Of a stretch of DNA of 64,000 bases, positions 44,239 through 53,888 are shown piece by piece. Made by a program: the position numbers and the translations under genes. The first letter of the stretch is position 1. Each line of letters begins with the position of its first letter. Origin of the DNA: Ruminococcus sp. AM36-2AA (GTDB taxonomy: Bacteria; Bacillota; Clostridia; Lachnospirales; Lachnospiraceae); assembly GCF_003461955.1 (NCBI RefSeq), contig NZ_QTYB01000009.1, positions 60,789-124,788 of the forward strand. Direction: 5' to 3'. The notes under the pieces were generated by a model that was not told where the DNA came from, made no database searches, and saw only the letters and a list, made by a program, of their open reading frames with translations.

Positions 44239-44979
44239 TTATCGTGTGTTAATCTTAATCGTGTAGTGTTTTGTAGCTCTCTTCATGATGGAATTGGCAG
44301 ATACCTCATCGTTGAGAATCATTGCTTTCCAGTTATCCGGATCACGCTGTGAGCATACGATGGTGCTTTTTCTCTGCTCGTTCCGCTTCTCGAGAAGCTC
44401 AAAGAGGATTTTAATCTCTCTTTCGTCAGTGATTGTGTGGAGCAGGAAATCATCCAGGATGATCAGCTCCCATTTGAGATACTTCTTCATCTTGCGGGCA
44501 TATTTATCGTAATCTTGCTCTTTAAGAGCTACCATGCTTTCCAGAAGTTCCTCGCTGTGAAAGTAACCGACGTTATATCGGTTGCAGGCCTTTATGCCGA
44601 TAGCTTTTGCAAGGTAAGATTTTCCGGAATCTGATTCTCCGAGAATACAGACATTGTAACCTCTTTCAATAAAGTCAAAAGAGGAAAGCACCTCTGTTAT
44701 ACCAGCAGGCAGATACTCCCGCTTGTCAGAGTCCACACAGCCTGACAATTCTTCAGGTGAGCCCTTCAGATGTGCAGCTGTTAAGCGATTCTTTAATGTC
44801 GTGCTGACCTTTTCCTGAAACTGTGGTCCAATCAGTTCTGCAATAAGCGTAAGTCGATCCATTTCCAGAAATCCGGGTTTGTGATACAGATCATCCAATG
44901 TAGCTGCCATAGTGGAAAGCTTAAGTTCGTTCAGTTCATCAACGAGTTCATTTATCAGTGCAGTTCCTGTAAGCATCAT
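44239..44979 (-). CDS. istB: IS21 helper ATPase IstB
   Basis: A 246-residue AAA+ ATPase that helps the IstA transposase. Walker A GESDSGKSYLAKAIG at about 113-127, Walker B LIILDDFLL, sensor region IVCSQRDPDNW. Its start overlaps the end of istA by 4 bases. Full length. Confidence 0.95.
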   Translation of the reverse strand: MMLTGTALINELVDELNELKLSTMAATLDDLYHKPGFLEMDRLTLIAELIGPQFQEKVSTTLKNRLTAAHLKGSPEELSGCVDSDKREYLPAGITEVLSSFDFIERGYNVCILGESDSGKSYLAKAIGIKACNRYNVGYFHSEELLESMVALKEQDYDKYARKMKKYLKWELIILDDFLLHTITDEREIKILFELLEKRNEQRKSTIVCSQRDPDNWKAMILNDEVSANSIMKRATKHYTIKINTR

Positions 44980-46601
44980 TCATCGACCTCCTCTCGCATC
45001 TGATCAGCAAGAGCCTTGCTGCGTGATAAAAGAGTGTCGATACTGGAAGCTTCCGGTGGCATTACGTACCCTCCTCGTACCGGTTCTTTCTTTGTAGGTG
45101 TGGAATGACGGTATCCTGCCTCTCCGAGATCATCTGCTACAACAGATATCGTATTTTTAATAAAGGTATATTTTTGCTTATTCAGAGCAATCGCTTGCTT
45201 ACAGCACTCCTCCAGAGCCTTATTGCTATACTTCTTTGTAAAGTTCAGAATACCTAAGCACATACGATAGGTCTGTACTTCGTATGGTCTGGATTTGAGG
45301 ATCGTCCGGATAACAGTTTCTGTATTCCTGCCAATGAGCTGCGCTTTCTGGATAAAGTAAGGACCATTCCACAGAGTGAATCCTTTATAGTTATCTGGCA
45401 AGTGTTCAGGATTGGTTGACCACTGTCCTTTGCGGGTAGCTCTGGGCCATTCACAAAGGAACTCTCCGGCAAGAGAATAAATACGAACAACAGTTGAAGA
45501 TGCCTTAATAGATACTTTCTTATGCAAAAACGCTTTATCTACGCTATAATAAGCATTGTCAAAGCGTACGTGGAAGTCACTTGACACCTTTGCCGTTTTT
45601 CTCTCTATGTACTCGTAATGCATGGAGGGGAGCGGCATCAATTCAAGTTTCTCTTCTTCCCAATAGTAGTATCTATTGTGTTCTTTCTTCTTGAATGGCT
45701 CTTTATTCAGAGCCTCCAGTTCCTTCCAGAGATCCTTATTAAACTGTTCCAGTGAGAAATACTGGCGTTCTTCAAGTTTGTGGAAGAGGCCCTTCTCGAG
45801 AATGCCTACTGCGTTTTCTACAGAACTTTTGAACTTCGGCTTACGAACCTTCGCTGGAAGAATAACGGTGCCATAGTGGTCAGCCCAGTCAGCATAATCT
45901 TTGTTTAGTTCAGGTTCAATCCAGTCTTGATTAACGATAACAGCTTGTTTACAGTTATCACAGACTACTAATGCAGGAACTCCACCAAAGTAATTCAATG
46001 CATGATTATTGACATCAATCCACTGTGGCTCCTTCGTTGAGAGCATTCCTTCTGCATAGATATACTGTGAATAAGGCAGGATAGCTACAAAAACGACGAT
46101 GGTCATAATCTCACCGGTAAGAGGATCTGTCATGGAGAACGTCTGTCCAGCAAAGTCAACTTCCATCTTTTGCGCGACAACAGCATCAAAGTGGGCGGTC
46201 TCATAATTCTCTTCACACCACTTGTTGTAGAGCTCACAATACTGGCTGTATTGATAGAAACGAGTGCCTTCTTCTTCGCACTTTTTCTTATAGCGGTTCC
46301 AAAGAAACATGAGTGTCATGTTTTTACGGGTAGCCATAAGCTTGGCAGCCTCTTCATAATCAGGTAACTCGATGTTCTCATTTCGACCTCCTGATCCAGG
46401 TACAGATCCATACACCTTCAGGGCAATACCATAGTTAGTGATGCCTGCTGGTAATGGATAGCTCAGATCTTCGCACTTCTTGAATGCTCTCAAGAAGTCA
46501 TTAACGCCAGACTTGCTGAAACCAGTCTGACGAGCTATTTCGCTACCGGACATTGATAGCGCGTAGTGTTTGATAATGATGTCCTTGTAATCCAACTGCA
46601 T
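44976..46601 (-). CDS. istA: IS21 transposase IstA
   Basis: A 541-residue transposase. An N-terminal HTH (YALSMSGSEIARQTGFSKSG) is followed by the rve/DDE core with Asp in KMEVDFAGQTFSM, Asp in LVVCDNCKQAV and Glu in KSSVENAVGILEKGLF, all present. A C-terminal beta barrel domain follows. The start has AAGGAGGATAATGT upstream. Confidence 0.95.
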   Translation of the reverse strand: MQLDYKDIIIKHYALSMSGSEIARQTGFSKSGVNDFLRAFKKCEDLSYPLPAGITNYGIALKVYGSVPGSGGRNENIELPDYEEAAKLMATRKNMTLMFLWNRYKKKCEEEGTRFYQYSQYCELYNKWCEENYETAHFDAVVAQKMEVDFAGQTFSMTDPLTGEIMTIVVFVAILPYSQYIYAEGMLSTKEPQWIDVNNHALNYFGGVPALVVCDNCKQAVIVNQDWIEPELNKDYADWADHYGTVILPAKVRKPKFKSSVENAVGILEKGLFHKLEERQYFSLEQFNKDLWKELEALNKEPFKKKEHNRYYYWEEEKLELMPLPSMHYEYIERKTAKVSSDFHVRFDNAYYSVDKAFLHKKVSIKASSTVVRIYSLAGEFLCEWPRATRKGQWSTNPEHLPDNYKGFTLWNGPYFIQKAQLIGRNTETVIRTILKSRPYEVQTYRMCLGILNFTKKYSNKALEECCKQAIALNKQKYTFIKNTISVVADDLGEAGYRHSTPTKKEPVRGGYVMPPEASSIDTLLSRSKALADQMREEVDE

Positions 46602-46762
46602 ACATTATCCTCCTTAAAATGATGTATTCACCATCCCTGAGATGGCTACTATCATTATAAGGATTAGATTACACAGACTGGACTGGTAGCAATTCGGCTG
46701 TTCAAAAACGGAATGCGACCGTTTTGCTCCGCAAATCCGGCCGTTTAGCTTCGCAATATGCA

Positions 46763-46768
46763 TTCTAC
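46763..46768. repeat. IS21 target-site duplication, right copy
   Basis: TTCTAC, matching 44139-44144. Confidence 0.8.
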
Positions 46769-46991
46769 CTGGACTTTTCGCTAAAAGAAGTAAAATATCA
46801 TATTCATATTTTGAAAGATGAACATCACTATCATTCTTTTTAACAATTCGTTCCTGTAGATATATTTTTAATTCTCCAAACCTTATAATTTCCGGTATGA
46901 ATTGGTTTTTATGTTCCCAGCTAGTCAATATGTTTTCACTTATGCTTCCATTAGCATCTGTGATTCTCTCAATAATTTCTATCTTTTTCAC
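46769..46991 (-). pseudogene. Winged-helix regulator, N-terminal part (IS-split)
   Basis: Begins MKKIEIIERITDANGSI and runs to SKYEYDILLLLAKSPGR at the IS boundary. It corresponds to the first 65-70 residues of the intact paralog at 54506, which lacks a receiver domain. Sequence continuing into the IS to a stop at 46614 is not part of the original gene. Confidence 0.8.
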
Positions 46992-47041
46992 CTTTATTGC
47001 CTCTACATTATTAATTTTATATTCTATATATCATCTGCCAT

Positions 47042-47071
47042 TTGACTTTTTTCTTCTACAAGTAATATAAT
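47042..47071 (+). promoter_or_regulatory. Promoter of blaI-blaR1
   Basis: TTGACT, 18-bp spacer, TATAAT. The BlaI-type operator begins nine bases after the -10 box. Confidence 0.7.
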
Positions 47072-47079
47072 ATATTTAT

Positions 47080-47089
47080 TACATATGTA
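47080..47089 (+). promoter_or_regulatory. BlaI/MecI operator, blaI-blaR1
   Basis: TACATATGTA dyad, a perfect match to the known TACA-N2-TGTA BlaI/MecI box. It lies just downstream of the -10 and 24 bases before the blaI start codon. Confidence 0.8.
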
Positions 47090-47112
47090 GGATTTAGCAG
47101 GAGGATTTTATT

Positions 47113-47484
47113 ATGTCACTACCCCAGATTTCAGAAGCCGAATTTGAAGTTATGAAAATTGTATGGAAATATGCTCCCATCAATACAAATGAAATTACAG
47201 AAAAACTTACTCTAACTACCAGCTGGAGTCCAAAAACAATTCAAACTCTTATCAAGAGACTTGTTTCCAAAAAAGCTCTTTCCTACGAAAAACAAAGCCG
47301 GGTATTTGTCTATACTCCATTAGTCCAAGAAGATGAATATATACGCCAGGAAAGCAATTCTTTTTTAAAGCGATATTATAATGGAAATCTTTCTTCTATG
47401 CTGGCTTCTTACCTTGAAGACGATAAGCTCTCTTCAACAGAAATTGATAACTTACGCCATCTATTATCAAAACATCAGAAATAG
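47113..47484 (+). CDS. blaI: BlaI/MecI-family transcriptional repressor
   Basis: A 123-residue winged-helix repressor of beta-lactam resistance. The N-terminal domain has ISEAEFEVMKIVWKYAPINT and TTSWSPKTIQTLIKRLVSKK. The C-terminal dimerisation part carries the region cut on induction in family members. It binds TACA-N2-TGTA boxes. RBS GCAGGAGGATTTTATT. It is followed 10 bases later by the blaR1 sensor gene. Confidence 0.93.
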   Translation: MSLPQISEAEFEVMKIVWKYAPINTNEITEKLTLTTSWSPKTIQTLIKRLVSKKALSYEKQSRVFVYTPLVQEDEYIRQESNSFLKRYYNGNLSSMLASYLEDDKLSSTEIDNLRHLLSKHQK

Positions 47485-47494
47485 GAGGTTTTGA

Positions 47495-49291
47495 ATGAGC
47501 AACTGGATCATCCACTTTTTAATCAGTAATATCTTCATATGTATTTTTACACTTGTAATAATCGGAACAAAAAAACTTCTGAAAAAATATTTATCTGCGA
47601 CTACACAGTACCATCTCTGTTTTCTTTTATTTTTATTACTTGCCGTGCCATTTTTTCCTGTACAGATTCATGGCTCACAACTTTTTTCATGGTTACATTT
47701 TTTTCAAACTGACTCAGGACTTAACTCTGGTACCGACACGCTATCCGAACTTACCAGTAATACACAAAATATTTTGTTAAACCAGGTGAATGATTTTTCA
47801 GTTTCCATCAGTAGTCAATTTTCTGGAGGCTTGAATACCATACTCTTTCTAATATGGATAACGGGTGTTATGATTATGTCAGTCCTCACCCTTCATTCAT
47901 TAAACTATGTACGTTCCATAAAAAGATCTGCTCTCCCGCTTCAAAATCAGCAGGTAAAAACTATTTATTACAATTGTTTAAAGGAACTTAAAATCTCTCA
48001 CCCAGTATCAGTCTACAGTACTGCATTTTTAAAATCACCAGTTTTAATCGGAATAATACATCCCAGAATTTACATTCCCATCCATTTAATTTCCGAACTG
48101 AATCCTGATGATATGCGTTTTATGCTGCTACACGAATTACAGCATTACCGTCACAAAGATACATTTATTGGCTTCCTCATGGTCATAAGTAATATACTCT
48201 ACTGGTTTAACCCTTTTGTTTGGTACACTTTAAAAGAAATTCTCTGTGACCGTGAAATAGCCTGTGATTCTGCTGTATTGCAGATGATTTCTGCTGATGA
48301 ATACCAAGCTTATGGAACTACACTGATTAATTTTGCAGAAAAAATATCCTCTTTTTCCTCTCCACTGGCAGTTGGAATGTCCGGAAATTTCAGGCAGATG
48401 AAACGACGTATTCTCAACATCGCCGTTTTTAGGAAAGAAACTCTTTATCAAAAAATGAGAGCATTGATAATTTATCTGGTCATTAGTGCTGTTTTTATTG
48501 GATGTACACCCATTTTATCCGTTGATGCCTCTACTCAAAGCGTATATCATTTTAGTGATACAGACAAAAATATCTCCCTGTTAGATATATCCGAAACATT
48601 TGGAACATATGATGGATCATTTGTTTTGTATGACAATAATTTGGATTCCTGGAAAATATACGATCTTGAAGAAGCCACCAAACGTATTCCGCCAGAGTCT
48701 ACCTACAAAATATACGATGCATTATTAGGGTTGGAATCCGGAATCATCACACCAGAACACTCTTCCATGACATGGAATGGTGATGCCTTTCCTTTTCCAT
48801 CCTGGGAAGCTGATCAGGATTTAAACTCTGCTATGCAAAATTCCGTTAACTGGTATTTCCAGGCAATTGATTCGCAGCTCGGAATTAACAGAGTCCAGGA
48901 ATTTTTGAATAAAATAGAATATGGAAACCAAACAACCAGTTCAAATCTGGATTTATACTGGTCCGATTTTTCATTAAAAATCTCGCCTTTAGAGCAAGTA
49001 ACATTATTAAAAAAATTTAACACAAATGAATTCCATCTAAATTTCCAAAATGTATTTTCTGTTAAAAATGCTATAAAAATTGCCAGTACACCTAATGGTA
49101 ATTTCTACGGAAAAACTGGAACCGGTCGTGTCAACGGACAGGATATCAACGGCTGGTTTATCGGATATGTAGAAACTTCCGATAACAGCTATTATTTTGC
49201 AACCAATATCCAAAGTGATTCTAATGCAACTGGCAAAAAAGCATTTGAAATCACTTCTGATATCTTAAAAAAATTACATATATGGAATTAA
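47495..49291 (+). CDS. blaR1: BlaR1/MecR1-family beta-lactam sensor
   Basis: A 598-residue membrane sensor-protease. Four helices are visible in the N-terminal half. The zinc-protease motif HELQH is at 213-217. A final helix ends near 338, and then an extracellular penicillin-binding domain follows with the acylation motif STYK at 402-405, SVNW at 450-453 and KTG at 540-542. When a beta-lactam acylates the Ser, the protease is activated and BlaI is destroyed. A start GGAGGTTTTGA precedes. No beta-lactamase gene lies next to it. Confidence 0.95.
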   Translation: MSNWIIHFLISNIFICIFTLVIIGTKKLLKKYLSATTQYHLCFLLFLLLAVPFFPVQIHGSQLFSWLHFFQTDSGLNSGTDTLSELTSNTQNILLNQVNDFSVSISSQFSGGLNTILFLIWITGVMIMSVLTLHSLNYVRSIKRSALPLQNQQVKTIYYNCLKELKISHPVSVYSTAFLKSPVLIGIIHPRIYIPIHLISELNPDDMRFMLLHELQHYRHKDTFIGFLMVISNILYWFNPFVWYTLKEILCDREIACDSAVLQMISADEYQAYGTTLINFAEKISSFSSPLAVGMSGNFRQMKRRILNIAVFRKETLYQKMRALIIYLVISAVFIGCTPILSVDASTQSVYHFSDTDKNISLLDISETFGTYDGSFVLYDNNLDSWKIYDLEEATKRIPPESTYKIYDALLGLESGIITPEHSSMTWNGDAFPFPSWEADQDLNSAMQNSVNWYFQAIDSQLGINRVQEFLNKIEYGNQTTSSNLDLYWSDFSLKISPLEQVTLLKKFNTNEFHLNFQNVFSVKNAIKIASTPNGNFYGKTGTGRVNGQDINGWFIGYVETSDNSYYFATNIQSDSNATGKKAFEITSDILKKLHIWN

Positions 49292-49298
49292 CAAATAT

Positions 49299-49335
49299 GA
49301 AAGGGCTGATAGTTGTTATCAGTTCTTTCTTTTTA
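49299..49335 (+). terminator. Terminator after blaR1
   Basis: GAAAGGGCTGATA / TATCAGTTCTTTC, a 13-bp stem with G-U pairs and a 5-base loop, then TTTTTATT. The convergent lipoprotein gene's stop codon lies in it. Confidence 0.7.
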
Positions 49336-50566
49336 TTCTATATTGATATTTGGGAACTTCTTTCGTACCATTATTCAGAATTTTATTCCCCATATATTTA
49401 AAACTCTTATCATCGTTGAACTTAACAGTCAGCTCACTTGTAATAACGGCATCATTACATATAAATGTATCACATACAGCATCAACAACCAACACACTGT
49501 TTCCCTCTCCGCTATCTCTTATTTCAACGACCTCCGGTAAAGATGTTCCAAAATAAGTAGGGCTATAATTTAAACAGCCTAATCGTTCCCAGTCATAAGT
49601 TTGATGTTCCGAATCAAATACTGCCCATTTTTTAATTTGATCTGCTGTTATCGGCAAAAACTCCATTATCAGATTTTCAAACTCTTCTGCCGGAATTCCA
49701 CTTGAGTTACCTGAAAACTCATATCTCTCCCCGTATTTCATTCGATATAAATATTCATATAAACCATTATAATCTAACCCTTCCATATCAGATCTATCCC
49801 AATCAGAACATAAAAGATTATTCCCCTGATATCCAAGCAAATACACACACCTCTTTGAAACTTCCCTGCATTCATCACTTAAAGGTTTAATTCTTATCAT
49901 AGAACTGCCATCAACCGCTTCTGATACTTCCGGATACTTTGGAACGCATAGCGTATAACCAAACCAGCCTTTTTCTGTATATTTCCATTCTTCTATCCTT
50001 GTATACGAAACATATACAATAGATGGATTGTCGTTCATACCCCAAACAGCTTTCACAGCCAGCAAATACATATCTGTCCCATCATAATTGAATTTGAGTC
50101 TTTCTATCCCACCATCCCTGTTAATCCTATATAAGACGATATCTCCTGTCAGATCCTGTTCTGCCCTGAAAAGAAATTCTTCCATTTTAGAATAATTAGC
50201 CATATTTGAATACGGTGCTGATGCAATAACGGGGACATTTTTTTCCTTTAATACTTCCTGCATTTCTTCCATTACTGTCTCAGAAACTACTATATTCGAT
50301 GAAGTCCCTTTATCCGCCTTTTGATAAATGACTTTCATCTGATTCATAACATTCTTACAATCTTCAATAGCTTCTTCTTTCACGACTTCATCTACTGGCA
50401 AATCATATCCTCTTTCTTGTACAGCATAATTCGCAGTTTCCTGTGAAATATATTCTAAATCAGCCCCTTTACATTTTGTATTTCCTATGAAAAAGCATCC
50501 CGAAATAAATAAAACGCTCATCATCTTTTTCAGTTTTCTTTTTGTAATCATATCAATTATCTCCAT
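49319..50566 (-). CDS. Lipoprotein B of paralogous pair (unknown function)
   Basis: A 415-residue predicted lipoprotein, with lipobox ISGC (Cys 24) after a short hydrophobic segment. Three modules align with the upstream gene's product, e.g. WKYTEKGWFGYTL and PEVVEIRDSGEGNSVLVVDA, indicating tandem duplication. The start at 50566 has GGGAGGAATGTT upstream and overlaps the previous stop by 14 bases, so it is translated with it. No enzyme or known domain is recognised. It probably shares the BlaI-controlled promoter of the previous gene. Confidence 0.75.
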   Translation of the reverse strand: MEIIDMITKRKLKKMMSVLFISGCFFIGNTKCKGADLEYISQETANYAVQERGYDLPVDEVVKEEAIEDCKNVMNQMKVIYQKADKGTSSNIVVSETVMEEMQEVLKEKNVPVIASAPYSNMANYSKMEEFLFRAEQDLTGDIVLYRINRDGGIERLKFNYDGTDMYLLAVKAVWGMNDNPSIVYVSYTRIEEWKYTEKGWFGYTLCVPKYPEVSEAVDGSSMIRIKPLSDECREVSKRCVYLLGYQGNNLLCSDWDRSDMEGLDYNGLYEYLYRMKYGERYEFSGNSSGIPAEEFENLIMEFLPITADQIKKWAVFDSEHQTYDWERLGCLNYSPTYFGTSLPEVVEIRDSGEGNSVLVVDAVCDTFICNDAVITSELTVKFNDDKSFKYMGNKILNNGTKEVPKYQYRIKRKN

Positions 50567-51710
50567 AACATTCCTCCCACTTTTCGTCTGATAATCTTTC
50601 TGTATACCAGGTAACCTCTATTTCTGACCTTGATACATAATTGGATACATATTGAAATCTATCTTTATCTAACAGCCGAATGGTTACGCTATGACAAAAC
50701 GCCTGATCTAATTCTTTTTGTGGCCATACCGCATTTACTTCCAGTGTTATTGTTCCATCTTGATTTTCTATGTAGGAAACAACTTCCGGATATGGAATAT
50801 ATGGTGTGGGAGCAAAATCATATACGATTCCTCTGGTTCGATACCGATATGTCTGTATTTCTGTGTGAAATACCGTTCCTGTCTGCAGTATCTCTGCGCT
50901 TATATTAAAATATTTTTGAAATATCGTTTCAAATGATTCTTTTGGGATTTCATAAGTCTTTCCTTCCTTAAATTCATCAGTTTTTTCTTCCATTGAAAGT
51001 AAACGATCAAAAACATCATAAAAATTTATTCCATCATAATTTTTTTCACTCCAATTAGAAGTAAACAATTTATTAAGTGTATATCCAAAAGGAAGTATAT
51101 ATTTTCGATTCAACTCCCGACATTTTTTATTTAACGGTGCTACCCGAAAGTCCCGATATCCAGACGGTCCATCATATCCTGCCGGATGATATTCTTCTAT
51201 AAAGAAATGCCCGTTTTCTGTATATTTCCATGAATTAGCTCTAAACTCATGATAATATGTTTCCTGCCAAGTGTCCTCTTTCCATTTAAAAGAGCTTACT
51301 TCAACGTCTATTTTCCCCTGTTTGGTTTTCAGATCATACCGGATAAAATGATCCCCTGCTATAACTTGAAATATAGTAGTTTTTCCATTCTTCTCTTTTT
51401 CTGCTTTTTTCAAAAAATCATCTACTTTAATACTTTGAACCATATCCAGCTGATTGTAGGAATCAATTACTGCATATCCATATTTTCCAAAATAATCCAT
51501 ACTTTTTTGTATTGTACTCAGCTCATATAGTGCATTTTCTTTCACAGCATTCTCATATATGTTCCGATAGCCTTCTGCTAGCATTTCACACTCTCTGTAA
51601 ATTTTTTCTTTCGTATCTTCAATTGTCTTTTTCTGCTCTTTCTTTATGCCACATCCACTACAGACAGCAAGAAAAATAACTCCCACAAATATTTTCCAAA
51701 TTTTTTTCAT
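50553..51710 (-). CDS. Lipoprotein A of paralogous pair (unknown function)
   Basis: A 385-residue predicted lipoprotein with signal MKKIWKIFVGVIFLAVCSGC (Cys 20 acylated). An N-terminal helical region about 25-95 leads to a beta-rich body with WKYTENGHFFIEEYHPAGYD, ELNRKYILPFGYTLNKLFTS and PEVVSYIENQDGTITLEVNA. It is 40 bases downstream of the penicillin-binding-protein gene with a BlaI-type operator in the gap, so it is likely induced by beta-lactams together with it. Function unknown; no wall-synthesis domain is visible. Confidence 0.75.
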   Translation of the reverse strand: MKKIWKIFVGVIFLAVCSGCGIKKEQKKTIEDTKEKIYRECEMLAEGYRNIYENAVKENALYELSTIQKSMDYFGKYGYAVIDSYNQLDMVQSIKVDDFLKKAEKEKNGKTTIFQVIAGDHFIRYDLKTKQGKIDVEVSSFKWKEDTWQETYYHEFRANSWKYTENGHFFIEEYHPAGYDGPSGYRDFRVAPLNKKCRELNRKYILPFGYTLNKLFTSNWSEKNYDGINFYDVFDRLLSMEEKTDEFKEGKTYEIPKESFETIFQKYFNISAEILQTGTVFHTEIQTYRYRTRGIVYDFAPTPYIPYPEVVSYIENQDGTITLEVNAVWPQKELDQAFCHSVTIRLLDKDRFQYVSNYVSRSEIEVTWYTERLSDEKWEECYGDN

Positions 51711-51723
51711 ATCATTTTCCTCT

Positions 51724-51733
51724 TACATTTGTA
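51724..51733 (-). promoter_or_regulatory. BlaI/MecI operator, lipoprotein pair
   Basis: TACATTTGTA dyad in the gap between the PBP stop and the lipoprotein start. The flank TTTAAATATTACAA is shared with the PBP promoter operator. Confidence 0.75.
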
Positions 51734-51750
51734 ATATTTAAAGGTAAAAA

Positions 51751-53853
51751 TTATTCATTACCAAGATATTCATCCAGTATCGCCTTATCCTTTTCCACCA
51801 CATAACCGCTTCCTCCAATATCTTTCACATTCTCTACCATACTGATGAGCAAAATAGGATTCTTTGTATCTCTATCTGTAGTAAAAACTGTAAACCAGCC
51901 AATTTCTGTTCCAGATGTATCTTCTTTTGTAGCTTTCAGTTCCGCTGTTCCGGTTTTTCCTGCTAATCTAATGTCTTCCCGGCATGCTCCATAACCAGTT
52001 CCTTCCGGGTTATTCACTACACCCTCTAACCCCTCCATAACCTCCGAAACAATTTGTGGTGAAAAAGCATCTTTTATCCAGATTTCACTGGAAGTGCTTC
52101 CACCATCCGCGTGAAGATATGGCTTTATCATATTTCCATCATTTAGAAAAGCCGTATAAATGCTTGCAAGATGCAAAGGATTTACCAGAATCTGTCCCTG
52201 TCCATACCCACTGTCAGCAAGCTGGATTTCTGTTTCTATCTTGTCCATATTAGAATATTGGGACTCTGACATTTTAATATCAAATGGAAGTTCCTGATTA
52301 AATCCTATTTGATTTAGAGACTGCATCAGTTGATCCGCACCAATTTTTAATGCTGCTTTTGCAAAATAAATATTATCTGAATAAATAAGCGCATTTTTCA
52401 AGATCACAGGTTCATAATCATGAAGTGTAGTCACTGTATAATCTCCCCACGAGGAATCTTTCTGCCACGCCAGACCCTCATTTCCAAAATCGTCATTTGC
52501 AGTAAATGCCCCCACTTTTAATCCAATTGCAGCAATTACAGGTTTAAAAGTTGAGCCAGGACACCATGTCTGGCGAAAGCGGTTGTATAAAGGCCTGTCT
52601 TCATTTTCATTTAATGCACTCCACTGGCTGTTGTCCATTCCACGTACAAAATCATTATTATCATAAGATGGCGTACTTACCAACGCCAATACTTCCCCTG
52701 TATAAGGATTCAAAGCTACAGAACATCCTCTGTCTTCTTTAAATTGTTCATAAAGAGTACTTTGAAGATCACCATCAATCGTAGTATGGATATCTTCTCC
52801 ATCTTTTCTAGGCTCATATGCAATAACACTTTTTTTATTTCCATTTGCATCTACAATACAGATTTCACACCCATCTGTTCCTTTTAGTTCTTTTTCATAA
52901 AGCGTTTCCAGTCCAGTCTTTCCAATCACACTGTTTGTACGATACCCTTCCCCTTTATGTTCCTGCAAATCTTCGGCTGTAACCGCCTGTACATACCCTA
53001 CCAGATGAGAGGCAGCTTCTTTTAGATAATAAGTTCGTACTTTTACATCAGATAACATAATACCTGGAATCTTCAATAATGTGTCCTGCTTTTCTTTTTC
53101 TTCCAGAACAGTTTTATCCGGATTCACTGTCAAAAGATCGACCTCTTGTATTTTAGGAATTGTTGCTACTGGTACAAAAGAATCTGCTTTTACCCAACCG
53201 GCTTTTAACTTATCCTCAATTTCGTCTGCTCCAATTCCAAGATACTCTGCCAGTTTTTTTATTGTATCTTCTCTGTTCTCCATCCTGCCCGGAACAATTC
53301 CTACCGAAGATGCAGTTCCCTCTCCAGCCAACTGACGACCATTTCTGTCTAAAATATCTCCTCTCTCTGCCTCTTCTGACGTTACCTGAACTTTATCCGT
53401 TGCAGATAACTCTGGAAAAATCAACTGATCCTGCCAGATTAAATGATATCCTGTCCAATCATGTGAAAATACCGCATCGTTGGTAAATTCTACATTTCCT
53501 GCAGCAGTCTGCATATTTGTTGTATAGGAAACTGCCGCATTTCCGTTTTCTTGTCTTTTTACTGTAATATCGGTTATGGACAGATCAGACATCTCAATGC
53601 CTTCATATATTTTAGAATTTCGTTCTATAAATTCTTCCTTACTGTTCATGCTGCTTTTTTTCTGATCCAGCATGGCATACATTTGCTCATATTCCCCTTT
53701 TTCAATATATTTCATATATTCCATTAGTCTTTTTTCAGGAACATTACAATTCATTATTGTTACAATACCGATTTCACCACCAATCAATATACCGCTAAAT
53801 AAAACTATTTTTGTAATAATCTTCGTGTGTTTTTTTCTTTTCTTTTTTCTCAT
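51751..53853 (-). CDS. MecA-type penicillin-binding transpeptidase
   Basis: A 700-residue class B penicillin-binding protein of the PBP2a/MecA kind. A signal anchor occupies 13-33, an NTF2-like MecA N-terminal domain 37-145, a dimerisation domain 160-320 (RGDILDRNGRQLAGEG), and a transpeptidase domain 355-690 with STFK at 434-437, SDN at 492-494 and KTG at 633-635. The spacing mirrors S. aureus PBP2a. It crosslinks peptidoglycan and probably resists beta-lactams through low affinity. The promoter carries a BlaI operator between -35 and -10. MecI-MecR1-like genes lie on the other strand. Confidence 0.93.
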   Translation of the reverse strand: MRKKKRKKHTKIITKIVLFSGILIGGEIGIVTIMNCNVPEKRLMEYMKYIEKGEYEQMYAMLDQKKSSMNSKEEFIERNSKIYEGIEMSDLSITDITVKRQENGNAAVSYTTNMQTAAGNVEFTNDAVFSHDWTGYHLIWQDQLIFPELSATDKVQVTSEEAERGDILDRNGRQLAGEGTASSVGIVPGRMENREDTIKKLAEYLGIGADEIEDKLKAGWVKADSFVPVATIPKIQEVDLLTVNPDKTVLEEKEKQDTLLKIPGIMLSDVKVRTYYLKEAASHLVGYVQAVTAEDLQEHKGEGYRTNSVIGKTGLETLYEKELKGTDGCEICIVDANGNKKSVIAYEPRKDGEDIHTTIDGDLQSTLYEQFKEDRGCSVALNPYTGEVLALVSTPSYDNNDFVRGMDNSQWSALNENEDRPLYNRFRQTWCPGSTFKPVIAAIGLKVGAFTANDDFGNEGLAWQKDSSWGDYTVTTLHDYEPVILKNALIYSDNIYFAKAALKIGADQLMQSLNQIGFNQELPFDIKMSESQYSNMDKIETEIQLADSGYGQGQILVNPLHLASIYTAFLNDGNMIKPYLHADGGSTSSEIWIKDAFSPQIVSEVMEGLEGVVNNPEGTGYGACREDIRLAGKTGTAELKATKEDTSGTEIGWFTVFTTDRDTKNPILLISMVENVKDIGGSGYVVEKDKAILDEYLGNE

Positions 53854-53888
53854 ATAGTTTTATTTCTCCTTTTTTCATATTTTCTTAA

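Larger units (their letters stand above)
44145..46762 (-). mobile_element. IS21-family insertion sequence (2618 bp)
   Basis: It runs from TGCAGTTTACGG to CGCAATATGCA, the TG...CA ends of the family, with imperfect 11-bp terminal inverted repeats and a 6-bp duplication TTCTAC on both sides. It carries istA and istB in the usual order with 4-base overlap (ATGA). The coding capacity is intact, so it may be active. It interrupts a winged-helix regulator gene. Confidence 0.9.
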
